Assembly: GCF_016680995.1 (NCBI RefSeq)
Contig: NZ_JAEQMG010000163.1
Location: 62,001 to 126,000, forward strand
Source: Ruminococcus difficilis
GTDB lineage: Bacteria > Bacillota_A > Clostridia > Oscillospirales > Acutalibacteraceae
Length of the DNA stretch: 64,000 nt
Direction: 5' to 3'
Within the stretch, counting starts at the first letter, position 1. The number at the start of each line of letters is the position of its first letter. Of this stretch, positions 1 through 8,639 are shown piece by piece. The notes under the pieces are model-generated. The model had not been told where the DNA came from. It made no database searches and worked only from the letters and a program-made list of their open reading frames with translations. The position numbers and the translations under genes were made by a program.

Positions 1-2
1 TC

Positions 3-758
3 CCTGCGGCGATCAATCCCGTTATCGACGCCCATCAAAAAGGAGACTTCGAGAGAACGGTATACAGCGTCGCCATCGATGAAAAGGAATTCATGCGGTT
101 CAACATCCAGAATGACGGCAGTCCCGCCACGATGATCGCCCTGCTGTTCAGCCGCGCCATGGCAAGGCTCTATCCCGACCGAAAGGACGCGATCCGCGTC
201 GCGCTCGCGTTAAACCAGCGCGGCGGTCTGGACACGCCGTTAGCGCATCAAAGCCTTGTCGGAGGCGTGTTCTTAGAGTATAAGGACGCGATCAAGGATT
301 GGACGATCGAGCGACAGGCTACCGCCTACCGCGGCATGGTGTTCGTCCAGACGATGAAGAAAAACGTCTTGGCGGGCGTCGCCTCCATGAAGGGCGTCAA
401 TCAAATGCTGATGTCAAAGACGTCCGATCAGGAACGCCTTGCCATCGTGGACGCGATGGGCGAAGTGACCGACCGCCTCATCACCGCGACCGTCAGCTAT
501 GTCGGCAAGGCGGGCTTTAAGGAATCGGAGGATTATATCCGCGATTTCCGCCTATGGACGAGCGCCGCGGGAAACACACTGCTGATCGAGGTATCCGCCG
601 TGGGCGGCAGATTCACGATCGACTTTTTGCAGTCCTTCTCCTCTCCCCTCTACGTCAACGCGTTTTTAGCGGAGCTGGAGGATAACGGCGTCAAATACGA
701 TCTGCAGGATGTCATGAAGACCGAGCTGCCCAACATCCGCTATCCGTGGGCGGAGTAA
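3..758 (+). CDS. Condensation/acyltransferase-fold protein, 5' partial
   Basis: The reading frame is open from the window edge, so only the C-terminal ~251 residues are present; an in-frame ATG at 93 is internal and not a convincing start. The visible half resembles the second lobe of a condensation-domain or alcohol-acetyltransferase-like protein: a segment with alternating hydrophobic strands (residues matching IEVSAVGGRF and IDFLQSF) and a final helix, as in CoA- or carrier-dependent acyltransferases. The HHxxxDG catalytic motif expected in the N-terminal lobe would lie upstream, outside the window, so activity cannot be judged. The gene ends at a TAA and is followed by a strong hairpin terminator. 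The family assignment is inference from pattern only. Confidence 0.5.
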   Translation, partial: PAAINPVIDAHQKGDFERTVYSVAIDEKEFMRFNIQNDGSPATMIALLFSRAMARLYPDRKDAIRVALALNQRGGLDTPLAHQSLVGGVFLEYKDAIKDWTIERQATAYRGMVFVQTMKKNVLAGVASMKGVNQMLMSKTSDQERLAIVDAMGEVTDRLITATVSYVGKAGFKESEDYIRDFRLWTSAAGNTLLIEVSAVGGRFTIDFLQSFSSPLYVNAFLAELEDNGVKYDLQDVMKTELPNIRYPWAE

Positions 759-814
759 CGGCGGCTCGCATCATACAAGCATAGATCAAAACCCATAACT
801 ACACAAGAAACGAT

Positions 815-854
815 CAGCCCGATGACTCAATCCGAGGTCACCGGGCTGTTTTTA
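815..854 (+). terminator. Rho-independent terminator of the first gene
   Basis: A stem starting CAGCCCGATGACTC pairs with GAGGTCACCGGGCTG (one mismatch/bulge) and is followed by TTTTT. It lies 57 bases behind the stop codon of the partial acyltransferase-like gene. Confidence 0.85.
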
Positions 855-901
855 TGATATCACCTTGATGTTATTGTAAAGGCTACCTAAGGAAAGAAAA
901 A

Positions 902-1010
902 TCAACCCTCAGTCTGCTCCGCAGACAGCTCCCTTCGGTCGGTCAATTGATGCAATCCCTCCGAGCTCGTAAGCGAGCCCACCTCCCTTTACCAAAGGGA
1001 GGCTTTTTGA
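902..1010 (+). repeat. Family 1 structured repeat, copy a
   Basis: The copy contains the family skeleton: CCCTCAGTC, a short hairpin (GTCTGC/GCAGAC), ACAGCTCCCTTCGGTCGGTCAATTG, CAATCCCT, a second hairpin (GAGCTCG/CGAGC) and the end hairpin CTCCCTTT/AAAGGGAG. It runs into the 3' end of rlmA and supplies its last codons and stop. Confidence 0.8.
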
Positions 1011-1801
1011 TAGATAATAAGGATAAACTCGATGGGAGTGGTGAGGGTGGTGCGTTCCTCGAGGCGCTTCATACCATCGGACGGCGTATGGTAGTAGTAC
1101 GGCGTCATCTGAAACAGCGCGTCGATATCCTCGCGGCTGTGCAGGGTGATCTCGCCCCGCACACGGATGCGCTCGATCGCGGTCAAGCCCTCTGCAGACG
1201 GCTCCTTTTCATCATTGCGGTAGGGCTGATCGTAGAGGACTTCCTTGAGCCCGTAGAGGTGATCCCTGCCGGGGATCGCCGTGATCAGCACGCTGTCATC
1301 CGCGAGGATACGCCGAAACTCCGCCGCGTGGAAGGGTGCGAAGAGATGGAACGCCGCCTTGACAGCGCCGTCCGCGATCGGGATCGCGGCGATATTCGCG
1401 ACGAAGAACCGCGCGTCGAGCTTGCGCTTTGCCGCCAAACGCACCATATTCTTGCTCAGGTCAAAGCCGTAGAAGCGGCGGTTGAGCCGTTGCGCGGCAT
1501 AGGCGGTGTAGTACCCCTCGCCGCAGCAGATATCGAGCACCGTGTCGCCATCCGACGAATAACGGCTCAGACATTCTGTCACGGCTTCTGCCAAGGGCGC
1601 GTAATACCCTTTGTTGAGGAAGTCGCGGCGCGAGAGCGCCATCTCCCTGTTGTCGCCGATCTTATCCCCGCTTCTGTGCGCCGAAAGGAGATTGACATAG
1701 CCTTCCTTCGCGACGTCGTAGCTGTGGCGGTTTGTGCACCGCCATATCCTGTTGTCCGATATCAGCGCCTGTCCGCAGACAGGGCATTTCATGATCTCCA
1801 T
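989..1801 (-). CDS. rlmA: 23S rRNA (guanine-N1)-methyltransferase, RlmA family
   Basis: This 270-residue protein belongs to the RlmA/TlrB family, SAM-dependent methyltransferases that modify a guanine in helix 35 of 23S rRNA. The N-terminus carries a zinc-binding site (C-P-V-C at about 5-8 and C..H at about 20-24), then the family sequence around HSYDVAKEGYVNLL. The SAM-binding motif is DICCGEGYY near residue 90. GGAG lies just upstream of the ATG. The last five residues (KASLW) and the stop codon are written by a family 1 repeat, so the natural C-terminus may have been altered; the family is usually about this length. It has its own promoter and stands alone between a plus-strand gene and the reductase gene. 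Confidence 0.88.
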   Translation of the reverse strand: MEIMKCPVCGQALISDNRIWRCTNRHSYDVAKEGYVNLLSAHRSGDKIGDNREMALSRRDFLNKGYYAPLAEAVTECLSRYSSDGDTVLDICCGEGYYTAYAAQRLNRRFYGFDLSKNMVRLAAKRKLDARFFVANIAAIPIADGAVKAAFHLFAPFHAAEFRRILADDSVLITAIPGRDHLYGLKEVLYDQPYRNDEKEPSAEGLTAIERIRVRGEITLHSREDIDALFQMTPYYYHTPSDGMKRLEERTTLTTPIEFILIIYQKASLW

Positions 1802-1835
1802 ATCTACTCTCCATACTCATCAGTCATTCAGCCCT

Positions 1836-1864
1836 ATTATACACCGAAATCGACCGGTTGCCAA
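1836..1864 (-). promoter_or_regulatory. Promoter of rlmA
   Basis: On the minus strand TTGGCA is followed after 17 bases by a perfect TATAAT. It lies about 35 bases upstream of the rlmA start. Confidence 0.7.
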
Positions 1865-1934
1865 GACCGACCCGCATGATTTTGAGCCTCCGCGACGGAT
1901 GACAGCATCAAAGTGAAAAAAGCTGAAAAAGAGA

Positions 1935-1963
1935 TGGACATATCGGCGGTTTCCTGCTATGAT
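1935..1963 (+). promoter_or_regulatory. Promoter of the flavodoxin-fold reductase
   Basis: TGGACA, a 17-base spacer and TATGAT, ending 63 bases before the ATG at 2027. Confidence 0.6.
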
Positions 1964-2026
1964 AAGAGAAAGAGAGCCGACAACGGATCAGCATATAATA
2001 ATCTAAAGCAAGATAGGAGAAAAAAC

Positions 2027-2539
2027 ATGAGAATCACGGTTTTGAACGGAAGTCCGAGAAAACAAAATACCGCCGCGATGGTGGACGCGTTCTGTGAGGG
2101 CGCAAAGGAGGCCGGCCACGAGGTGGAGGTGCTCCATGTCGGCAAAATGAAGATCGGCGGATGTATGGGCTGTGAATACTGCCACACCAAAGGCGAGGGC
2201 AAGTGCATCCAGAAGGACGATATGGAACAGGTCATGGCGGCATATCTCGACGCGGATATGATCGTTTACGCCTCTCCGGTCTACTACTTTGACGTCACCG
2301 CTCAGCTGAGCGCGGCGATGCAGCGTGTCTATGCTATCGGCAAGCCCCCGAAGGCGACAAAAGCGGCGCTGCTGATCAGTTCCGGCTCGCCGAACACCGG
2401 CAAGGGCGCGATCACGACCTATCGCGATATGCTGGGCTATATGCAGATCGAGGACGCGGGCGTGTTCACCGCCGCGGGCGACGAGAACAAATCGGAGGCA
2501 AAGCTCTCTGAGATCAGAGAATTCGCGAAAGCGCTGTGA
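2027..2539 (+). CDS. NAD(P)H-dependent flavodoxin-fold oxidoreductase
   Basis: A 170-residue protein of the NADPH-dependent FMN reductase / flavodoxin-like fold family. The N-terminal strand and phosphate-binding loop read ITVLNGSPRK, with the FMN-loop serine in place. A cysteine-rich stretch (GGCMGCEYCHTKGEGKC, about residues 40-57) resembles iron-sulfur flavoproteins, which use it to hold a [4Fe-4S] cluster. ASPVYYFDVTAQL is the usual second flavin-contact segment. The ATG at 2027 was chosen over an upstream in-frame ATG at 1913 because AGGAGA lies seven bases before it and the promoter at 1935-1963 would lie inside a longer gene. Likely role is electron transfer or quinone/nitro reduction; the substrate is unknown. 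Confidence 0.85.
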   Translation: MRITVLNGSPRKQNTAAMVDAFCEGAKEAGHEVEVLHVGKMKIGGCMGCEYCHTKGEGKCIQKDDMEQVMAAYLDADMIVYASPVYYFDVTAQLSAAMQRVYAIGKPPKATKAALLISSGSPNTGKGAITTYRDMLGYMQIEDAGVFTAAGDENKSEAKLSEIREFAKAL

Positions 2540-2566
2540 TACCAAACGCTGATTAACGATCAACTG

Positions 2567-2597
2567 ACCGCACGGTTTTCGTGCGGTTTCTTTTTTG
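2567..2597 (+). terminator. Terminator of the reductase gene
   Basis: The stem ACCGCACG/CGTGCGGT is followed by TTCTTTTTT. Confidence 0.85.
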
Positions 2598-2695
2598 CGT
2601 AATAGTGTCACTTTATTCTGGAATAGAGTAGAAATCGTACAAAAAGTATGGTAAAATAAAAAGGCTAATTTTGATGATAAAGAAGGGCAAAGCAT

Positions 2696-3403
2696 ATGGA
2701 AATCTCAACGATGTCAACCAAACGAAGGATCCTCTCGCTGTTTTTGAAGCTCGTGGTCATTGTCTCGGCGACGGTCGGCGTCTATCTCAGCGCTACCGAC
2801 GGACTGATCGCCTTTATGAGCGGCAGCAGAGTGTTTCGGTTCTTTACGATCCAGTCAAATGTCGCGATCGCGCTGGTCTGCGCTGTGGGCGCGATACTGC
2901 TGATCAGAAATAAACCTGTCAGCAACGGCTGGTTCGTCTTTAAGTTCGTCTTTACGGTCGCCATCACCCTCACCGGCGCGGTATTCTGCGTGATGCTGGC
3001 GCCCACGCTGGGGGATCAGGCATGGACGCTGAGGAACCTCCTCACCCATGTGGTGGTGCCCATCGCTTCGATCGCGGACTTCTTTGTGACGGGCGTATAC
3101 GGCGATATCCAGAAGAAGCATGTCCCCTATGTCACCCTGCCGCCTCTCGCCTATGTCATCTACGCCACCATCGCGTATATCGTGGGAGTGGAATTCACCC
3201 CGGGCAAGAATTACCCCTACTTCTTCCTTAACTGGGACAGCCCCGCGGGCGCGTTCGGCTTTTGCAAAGGCCTGCCCTTCATGGGCTGCGTCTGGTGGAT
3301 CCTCCTGCTGTCGCTGCTGATCCTCGGCGTCGGACTGATCTATGTGCTGATCCTCAAGAGGATGAAGCGCCGCCGCAACGGGATCTATCAAAAACAATCA
3401 TAA
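2696..3403 (+). CDS. Pr6Pr-like (FAR-17a/AIG1-type) membrane protein
   Basis: A 235-residue integral membrane protein with about six hydrophobic helices and a basic C-terminal tail (KRMKRRRN). The segment FRFFTIQSN near residue 47 matches the signature of the Pr6Pr family, distantly related to eukaryotic FAR-17a/AIG1 proteins; the bacterial members have no settled function, although eukaryotic relatives hydrolyse fatty-acid esters of hydroxy fatty acids. A second possible start lies at Met6. The gene sits 13 bases upstream of tex and may be cotranscribed with it. No nearby gene hints at a substrate. Confidence 0.65.
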   Translation: MEISTMSTKRRILSLFLKLVVIVSATVGVYLSATDGLIAFMSGSRVFRFFTIQSNVAIALVCAVGAILLIRNKPVSNGWFVFKFVFTVAITLTGAVFCVMLAPTLGDQAWTLRNLLTHVVVPIASIADFFVTGVYGDIQKKHVPYVTLPPLAYVIYATIAYIVGVEFTPGKNYPYFFLNWDSPAGAFGFCKGLPFMGCVWWILLLSLLILGVGLIYVLILKRMKRRRNGIYQKQS

Positions 3404-3416
3404 TCATAGGAGAAAC

Positions 3417-5567
3417 ATGGAATATTCAATCACCTTATCACAGTTATTCGATATCAAAGAGGAGTACGCGCAGAACATCATCACCCTGCTCGACGAGGGC
3501 AACACCATCCCCTTCATCGCGCGTTACCGCAAGGAAATGCACGGCTCCATGGACGACCAGCTCATCCGCGAATTCAGCGAAAAGCTGGAATACCTGCGCA
3601 ACCTCGACAAGCGCAGAGAGGAGATCCGCGAGCTGATCGACGGTCAGGAGAAGCTGACCGATGAGGTCAGCGCCGCGCTCGACAAGGCGCAGACCTTAAG
3701 CGAGCTCGAGGACATCTACCGCCCCTACAAGCCCAAGAGAAAGACCAGAGCGTCTGTCGCGAAGCAGCGCGGACTGGAGCCGCTGGCGCTCGCGATCATC
3801 AGGCAGGAAAAGGGCTTTGACCCCATGAAAGCCGCGGAGGATTTCGTGGACGAAGAAAAGGAAGTGCCCACCGCGCAGGACGCGATCAACGGCGCGATGG
3901 ATATCATCGCCGAGATGCTCTCCGACAGCGCGGCGATCCGCGCGCATCTGCGTCCGATCTTTCGCAAAAATGCCCTGCTCAAATCGACCGCCACGGACGA
4001 GGAGCAGGACAGCGTATATACCAACTACTACGACTATTCGGAGGCGGTCAAGAAGATCGCCGGACACCGTATCCTCGCCGTCAACCGCGGTGAGAAAGAG
4101 GGCTTTTTGAAGGTCGGGATCGTGCTCGAACCCGCTCTTGCGCTGAACGTCATCTATCACGCCCTCGACAAGGGCGTAAACCCCTTGTGCTCCGACATCC
4201 TGCGCGCCGCGGGTGAGGACGCGTACACGCGGCTGATCTTCCCCTCACTTGAGCGCGAGATCCGCGCCGAGCTGACCGAAACAGCTGACGAGAACGCGAT
4301 GAAGGTCTTTGCGACCAACCTCAAACAGCTCCTGATGCAGCCGCCCGTCAAGGGCAAGACGGTGCTGGGTCTCGACCCCGGCTATCGCACGGGCTGTAAG
4401 GTGGCGGTCGTGGACGACACCGGCAAGGTGCTCGACACGGCGGTCATCTACCCTACCCATTCACAGACAAAGATCGCGCAGTCAAAGCAAAAGCTGCTGG
4501 AGCTGATCAAAAAGCACAACGTCGACATCATCTCGATCGGCAACGGAACGGCGAGCAAGGAGACCGAGATGTTTGCCGCCGACGCGATCAAGGAAGCCGA
4601 TCACCAAGTCTACTATATGGTCGTCAGCGAGGCGGGCGCTTCGGTCTACTCCGCCTCTAAGCTCGCCGCCACGGAGCTGCCGGAGCTGGATCTGACCCTG
4701 CGCAGCGCCGTGTCCATCGCCAGACGCTTGCAGGATCCGCTCGCGGAGCTGGTCAAGATCGAGCCCAAGGCGATCGGCGTGGGACAGTATCAGCACGATA
4801 TGCCGCAAAAGCGCCTCGGTGAGACCCTCGACGGCGTTGTGGAGGACTGTGTCAACTTGGTCGGCGCGGATCTGAACACCGCCTCCCCCGCCCTGCTGCT
4901 CCGCGTGTCGGGACTGGGTGCGACCGTGTGCAAAAACATCGTCGCTTACCGTGAGGAGAACGGCGCGTTCGGCTCACGCGCGGAGTTGAAGAAGGTCCCC
5001 AAGCTGGGGCCCAAGGCATTTGAGCAATGTGCGGGCTTTTTGCGCGTGCCCGAAAGCCGCAACCCGCTGGACAATACGGGCGTGCACCCCGAGAGCTACA
5101 AGACGGCGAAGGAGCTGTTGAAGCGCGCGGGCTACACGGATCAAGAGATAAAAGCCGCCAAGTTCCCCGACCTGCCGGCTAAGGTCAAGTCACTCGGCAC
5201 GAAGGAGCTTGCCGAACAGCTCGAGATCGGCTTGCCGACCCTCAACGACATCGTCAAAGAGCTGGCAAAGCCCGGACGCGATCCGCGCGACGAAATGCCC
5301 AAGCCCCTGCTGCGCTCGGATGTGCTCGACATCAGCGACCTCAAGGAGGGCATGGAGCTGACCGGCACGGTGCGCAACGTCATCGACTTCGGTGCCTTCG
5401 TGGATATCGGCGTGCATCAGGACGGTCTGGTGCACATCTCGCAGATCTGCGACAAATTCATCAAGCACCCCTCCGAGGTGCTCAAGGTCGGCGACGTCGT
5501 CAAGGTCAGGATCCTGTCCGTCGACGTCAAGAAACAGCGTATCTCACTGACCATGCGCGGCGTTTAA
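3417..5567 (+). CDS. tex: Tex family S1 RNA-binding protein
   Basis: A 716-residue Tex protein, the normal length of the family, which binds RNA and influences transcription. Domains in order: N-terminal helical Tex region (about 1-200), a YqgF/RNase H-like domain whose first strand reads VLGLDPGYRTGCK (about 325), tandem helix-hairpin-helix motifs (around LLLRVSGLGATVCKNI and LKKVPKLGPKAFEQ, about 490-545), and a C-terminal S1 domain (about 642-716; VRNVIDFGAFVDIG and QDGLVHIS). AGGAGA precedes the ATG by four bases. It is unlikely to be anything else. Confidence 0.96.
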   Translation: MEYSITLSQLFDIKEEYAQNIITLLDEGNTIPFIARYRKEMHGSMDDQLIREFSEKLEYLRNLDKRREEIRELIDGQEKLTDEVSAALDKAQTLSELEDIYRPYKPKRKTRASVAKQRGLEPLALAIIRQEKGFDPMKAAEDFVDEEKEVPTAQDAINGAMDIIAEMLSDSAAIRAHLRPIFRKNALLKSTATDEEQDSVYTNYYDYSEAVKKIAGHRILAVNRGEKEGFLKVGIVLEPALALNVIYHALDKGVNPLCSDILRAAGEDAYTRLIFPSLEREIRAELTETADENAMKVFATNLKQLLMQPPVKGKTVLGLDPGYRTGCKVAVVDDTGKVLDTAVIYPTHSQTKIAQSKQKLLELIKKHNVDIISIGNGTASKETEMFAADAIKEADHQVYYMVVSEAGASVYSASKLAATELPELDLTLRSAVSIARRLQDPLAELVKIEPKAIGVGQYQHDMPQKRLGETLDGVVEDCVNLVGADLNTASPALLLRVSGLGATVCKNIVAYREENGAFGSRAELKKVPKLGPKAFEQCAGFLRVPESRNPLDNTGVHPESYKTAKELLKRAGYTDQEIKAAKFPDLPAKVKSLGTKELAEQLEIGLPTLNDIVKELAKPGRDPRDEMPKPLLRSDVLDISDLKEGMELTGTVRNVIDFGAFVDIGVHQDGLVHISQICDKFIKHPSEVLKVGDVVKVRILSVDVKKQRISLTMRGV

Positions 5568-5612
5568 GCAACTGAGACTGCGCAATGACAACGTTAAAGA
5601 AAGGTGACTGTC

Positions 5613-6011
5613 ATGAGTAACGATTATAAAGCAATGCAGGATCAATACGCCAAGGAAGCAAAACAGCTCTGGGGCGATACCGATGCCTATCAAGAGAATG
5701 AGCGCCGTATGGCGGACTATACACAGGAAGATTGGGACGTACTGCGCGACGGCATGGACAACATTTTTGAGGGCTTTGCGAAGCTGAATGAGCGCGGCGT
5801 GACCCCCGATCATGAAAAGCCCCGTCTGCTGGTCAGAAAGCTGCAAATGTTCATCGACGAGCATATGTACCACTGCACCGACGAGATCCTCGCGGGACTC
5901 GGCGAGCTGTATATCAGCGACGAGCGCTTCACCAAAAATATCGACAAGCACGGCGAGGGCACCGCGGCATATATCTCCGCGTGCATTCAAAGCTACTGCG
6001 CCGACAAGTAA
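5613..6011 (+). CDS. Stand-alone TipAS-type drug-recognition domain protein
   Basis: The 132-residue product is almost entirely a TipAS domain, the globin-like ligand pocket found at the C-terminus of MerR-family TipA regulators, which captures thiopeptide antibiotics such as thiostrepton. Recognisable parts are the WGDTDAY and DYTQEDW segments and the C-terminal CTDEILAGLGELYISDERFTKNID-type core (written here only in part; residues about 90-115). No MerR helix-turn-helix is present and none is encoded upstream: the preceding gene is tex. The natural TipAS short form sequesters drug without binding DNA, so a drug-sponge role is a reasonable inference. Start at ATG 5613 chosen because AAGAAAGGTG lies six bases upstream; a GTG at 5604 overlaps that site. 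Confidence 0.85.
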   Translation: MSNDYKAMQDQYAKEAKQLWGDTDAYQENERRMADYTQEDWDVLRDGMDNIFEGFAKLNERGVTPDHEKPRLLVRKLQMFIDEHMYHCTDEILAGLGELYISDERFTKNIDKHGEGTAAYISACIQSYCADK

Positions 6012-6086
6012 CCAAGGTCGACACAACACATTTCACCTGCACCCTACCTGTGCGAAGCAAAGAACCATCCACTCAGGAGGAAGATT

Positions 6087-7355
6087 TTGAAAGCACTGAA
6101 AAAGATACTGTACATCTACAATCATTCGAGCCTGATCCTCAGGATCATCATCGGCATCGTCATCGGCACGGGGCTGGCGCTTTTGTTTCCGAACGCAACA
6201 TGGCTCTCGATGCTCGGCACGCTGTTTGTCGGCGCGCTGAAGGCGATCGCGCCGGTGCTGGTCGCGATACTGGTCGCGGCGTCGCTCTGTCAAAAGAGCG
6301 CCAAGCTCGACCGACGTTTCGGGCTGGTGATCTTCTTCTACCTGTTCTCGACCTATCTGGCGGCGTTTGCCGCAGTCACGGCGAGCTTTTTGTTTCCGCA
6401 GACGATCACCCTCGCCGACGCAGCCGCCGCGTCGGGCGCTACCCCTCCCGGCGGACTGGGCGATATCATCAGGGATCTTTTGACCAAGCTGGTCGCGAAC
6501 CCCATCGAGGCGCTCTCTCAGGGCAATTACCTGGGCATCCTGTTCTGGGCGGTCATCATCGGACTGGCGCTCAAACGCTTCGCGAGCGTTCGCACACAGG
6601 AAATGATGCAGAATTTTTCGGACGCGATCACACAGGTGGTGCGCTGGATCATCAACTTAGCGCCGTTCGGCATCTGCGGTCTGGTGTTCAGCGCGGTGTC
6701 GCAAAGCGGCTTTGACATCTTTGTCACCTACGGCAAGCTGGTGCTCCTGCTGGTCGGCACGATGCTGACGGTCGCGCTGGTCATCAACCCGCTGATCGTC
6801 GGTGTGTCGCTTAGATGCAACCCCTATCCGCTGGTGTTCCGCTGTCTGCGCGAGAGCGGACTGACCGCGTTCTTTACGCGCAGCTCCGCCGCCAACATCC
6901 CCGTCAATCTGGGACTGTGTGAAAAGCTCGGACTTGACCGCGATATGTACTCCGTCTCTATCCCGCTGGGCGCGACCATCAACATGGACGGCGCGGCGGT
7001 CACGATCACGATCATGACGCTCGCCACGGCTAATACGCTGGGGATCGAGGTATCGTTCCCCGCGGCGATATTGCTGTCATTCTTATCCGCGCTTGCCGCC
7101 TGCGGCAGCTCCGGCGTGACGGGCGGATCGCTCCTGCTGATCCCGATGGCGTGCTCGCTGTTCGGCATCTCGGACGCGGTCTCGATGCAGGTTGTCGGCG
7201 TAGGCTTCATCATCGGCGTGATCCAGGACAGCATGGAGACCGCGATCAACTCCTCGGGCGATGTGCTGTTCACCGCCGCTGCGGAATATGTGCAGTGGAA
7301 AAAACAGGGCAGAGCGCTGCCCGACTTCATGCAGGGGCATAAAAAGAAAGCGTAA
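6087..7355 (+). CDS. sstT: Serine/threonine:sodium symporter SstT
   Basis: A 422-residue dicarboxylate/amino acid:cation symporter of the SstT branch, which imports serine and threonine with Na+. Eight or so hydrophobic segments are visible. The hairpin-2/TM7 region has the family sequence SSAANIPVNLGLCEKLG and the sodium/substrate motif NMDGAAVTI (about residues 290-310). The start is TTG, decided by a perfect AGGAGG six bases upstream at 6075-6080; no ATG is near. The basic tail (HKKKA) suits a cytoplasmic C-terminus. It follows the TipAS gene by 75 bases and may be read through from it. Confidence 0.93.
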   Translation: MKALKKILYIYNHSSLILRIIIGIVIGTGLALLFPNATWLSMLGTLFVGALKAIAPVLVAILVAASLCQKSAKLDRRFGLVIFFYLFSTYLAAFAAVTASFLFPQTITLADAAAASGATPPGGLGDIIRDLLTKLVANPIEALSQGNYLGILFWAVIIGLALKRFASVRTQEMMQNFSDAITQVVRWIINLAPFGICGLVFSAVSQSGFDIFVTYGKLVLLLVGTMLTVALVINPLIVGVSLRCNPYPLVFRCLRESGLTAFFTRSSAANIPVNLGLCEKLGLDRDMYSVSIPLGATINMDGAAVTITIMTLATANTLGIEVSFPAAILLSFLSALAACGSSGVTGGSLLLIPMACSLFGISDAVSMQVVGVGFIIGVIQDSMETAINSSGDVLFTAAAEYVQWKKQGRALPDFMQGHKKKA

Positions 7356-7370
7356 AGCGCTCGTTCTCTA

Positions 7371-7485
7371 TAGGCTCCTTTTGGGAAAGGGAGCCTCGGA
7401 AAAAGCCTTCCTTTGGGAAAGGAAGGTGTCAGCGTAAGCTGACGGATGAATTGTACGAATTGACCGACCGAAGGGAGATACTCTG
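7371..7485 (-). repeat. Family 1 structured repeat, copy b (inverted)
   Basis: Two end hairpins in a row (CTCCTTTTGGGAAAGGGAG and CTTCCTTTGGGAAAGGAAG), then GTCAGC/GCTGAC and the GAATTGACCGACCGAAGGGAG end. It begins 15 bases behind the sstT stop codon and may act as its terminator. Confidence 0.75.
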
Positions 7486-7530
7486 TTATGATACTTTGCA
7501 ATTACATCAACGTAATACAGAATTTAGATA

Positions 7531-7665
7531 CTCGCTTCGCTCAAACATTTTAATACAATTCCTCAGTCGCCAACGGGCGACAGCCTCCTCGCCGGAAGCG
7601 GCTCCCCCTCTGTCGCTGCGCGACGTCTCCCCAACGGGGAGCACCTTTCCCAAAGGGAGCCTCTA
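7531..7665 (+). repeat. Family 1 structured repeat, copy c
   Basis: Together with copy b this fills the 402-base gap between sstT and the YunG-GNAT gene; the two copies face each other. Modules seen: CTCGCTTCGCTC, CAATTCCTCAGTC, hairpin GTCGCC/GGCGAC, two further GC hairpins, CCCCAACGGGG and the CTTTCCCAAAGGGAGCC end. Confidence 0.75.
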
Positions 7666-7757
7666 GAGTGCCAGCGTATCACACGTGCTCCCATTCCTAT
7701 AGGGAACCTTGGAAAACGACTGCGTACTTTTCACCATACTCTTACAAGGAATACAAA

Positions 7758-8609
7758 ATGAAAACCTATCATTTCTACGGTCATCAGACCGCGACTGTGA
7801 AAACCGAAAACGGGCTGACGCCGCGCGACTGCTACGATATCCTCAGCAACATCTGGAGCGCGGATACCTGCGCGCCGCGGATGCGCGGCGACTGGTCGCC
7901 TGACAACAAAACGCTCGGTCAGTGCTCGATCACGGCGTTTTTGCTCCAGGACCTGTTCGGCGGCAAGGTGTACGGTATCCTGCGTCCGGGCGGCAATTAT
8001 CACTGCTTCAACGCGGTGGGCGAGTGCGTCTTTGACCTGACGAGCGAGCAGTTCGGCGACGTGAAACTCAACTACAACGACTGCCCCGAGCAATTCCGCG
8101 AGGTACACTTCAAAAAGGAAGAAAAGCGACAGCGGTATGAGAAGCTCAAGGCATCATTCCTCGCCGTCATGCCGACCATCCGACCGATGCGCAAGGAACA
8201 CCTCGAGCGCTACGGCGCGATCTATGCCGCGGCGTTCTCGGGCGAGCCGTGGAACGATCCGTGGGATCCGCGCGACGCTGTGATCCATGTCGGCGAGCTG
8301 CTCAACTCCAAGCAGGCATACGGGCTAGAATATGTCGTCGATCACGAGGTCGCGGGCTTCATCCTCGGCACATCCATGCTGTTCCACTACGGCAGGACGT
8401 TCGAGATCAACGACCTCGCCGTCGCGCCCGCATATCAGCGGCAAGGGATCGCCGGACGACTGCTGACCCACTGTCTGGACGACGTCAAGGAACAGGGGAT
8501 CGTCGGCGTGCACCTGATCACAGCTGGTGAAGGCATCCTGCCACAATTCTATGAGGATTATGGATTCAGCAAAGAGAAGCGTGTGATCCTGATGGGGATG
8601 GAAATGTAA
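7758..8609 (+). CDS. YunG-like domain fused to GNAT acetyltransferase
   Basis: The 283-residue protein has two parts. Residues about 10-125 resemble the YunG family: WSADTCAPR, the NKTLGQCSITAFLLQD segment with a possible Cys nucleophile, and GGNYHCFN with a His, then a conserved Asp (VFDLTSEQ), an arrangement that hints at a cysteine-protease-like fold. Residues about 136-283 are a GNAT N-acetyltransferase: INDLAVAPAYQRQGIAGRL is the acetyl-CoA pyrophosphate loop (RQGIAG), followed by a C-terminal FYEDYGF motif. ATG 7758 has AAGGA eight bases upstream; a longer frame from 7668 runs back into the repeat and is rejected. The acceptor substrate is unknown. Confidence 0.8.
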   Translation: MKTYHFYGHQTATVKTENGLTPRDCYDILSNIWSADTCAPRMRGDWSPDNKTLGQCSITAFLLQDLFGGKVYGILRPGGNYHCFNAVGECVFDLTSEQFGDVKLNYNDCPEQFREVHFKKEEKRQRYEKLKASFLAVMPTIRPMRKEHLERYGAIYAAAFSGEPWNDPWDPRDAVIHVGELLNSKQAYGLEYVVDHEVAGFILGTSMLFHYGRTFEINDLAVAPAYQRQGIAGRLLTHCLDDVKEQGIVGVHLITAGEGILPQFYEDYGFSKEKRVILMGMEM

Positions 8610-8639
8610 AATATCTTTCATAGCCCAATACCATTAAGT

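Noticed and set aside
947..1879. 310-codon plus-strand frame over rlmA
   Set aside because: Begins inside a repeat and is the shadow of rlmA, which has a clear family match.
7356..7757. Riboswitch or T-box in front of the GNAT fusion gene
   Set aside because: The complex folds are explained by two inverted family 1 repeats; no conserved riboswitch core was seen.
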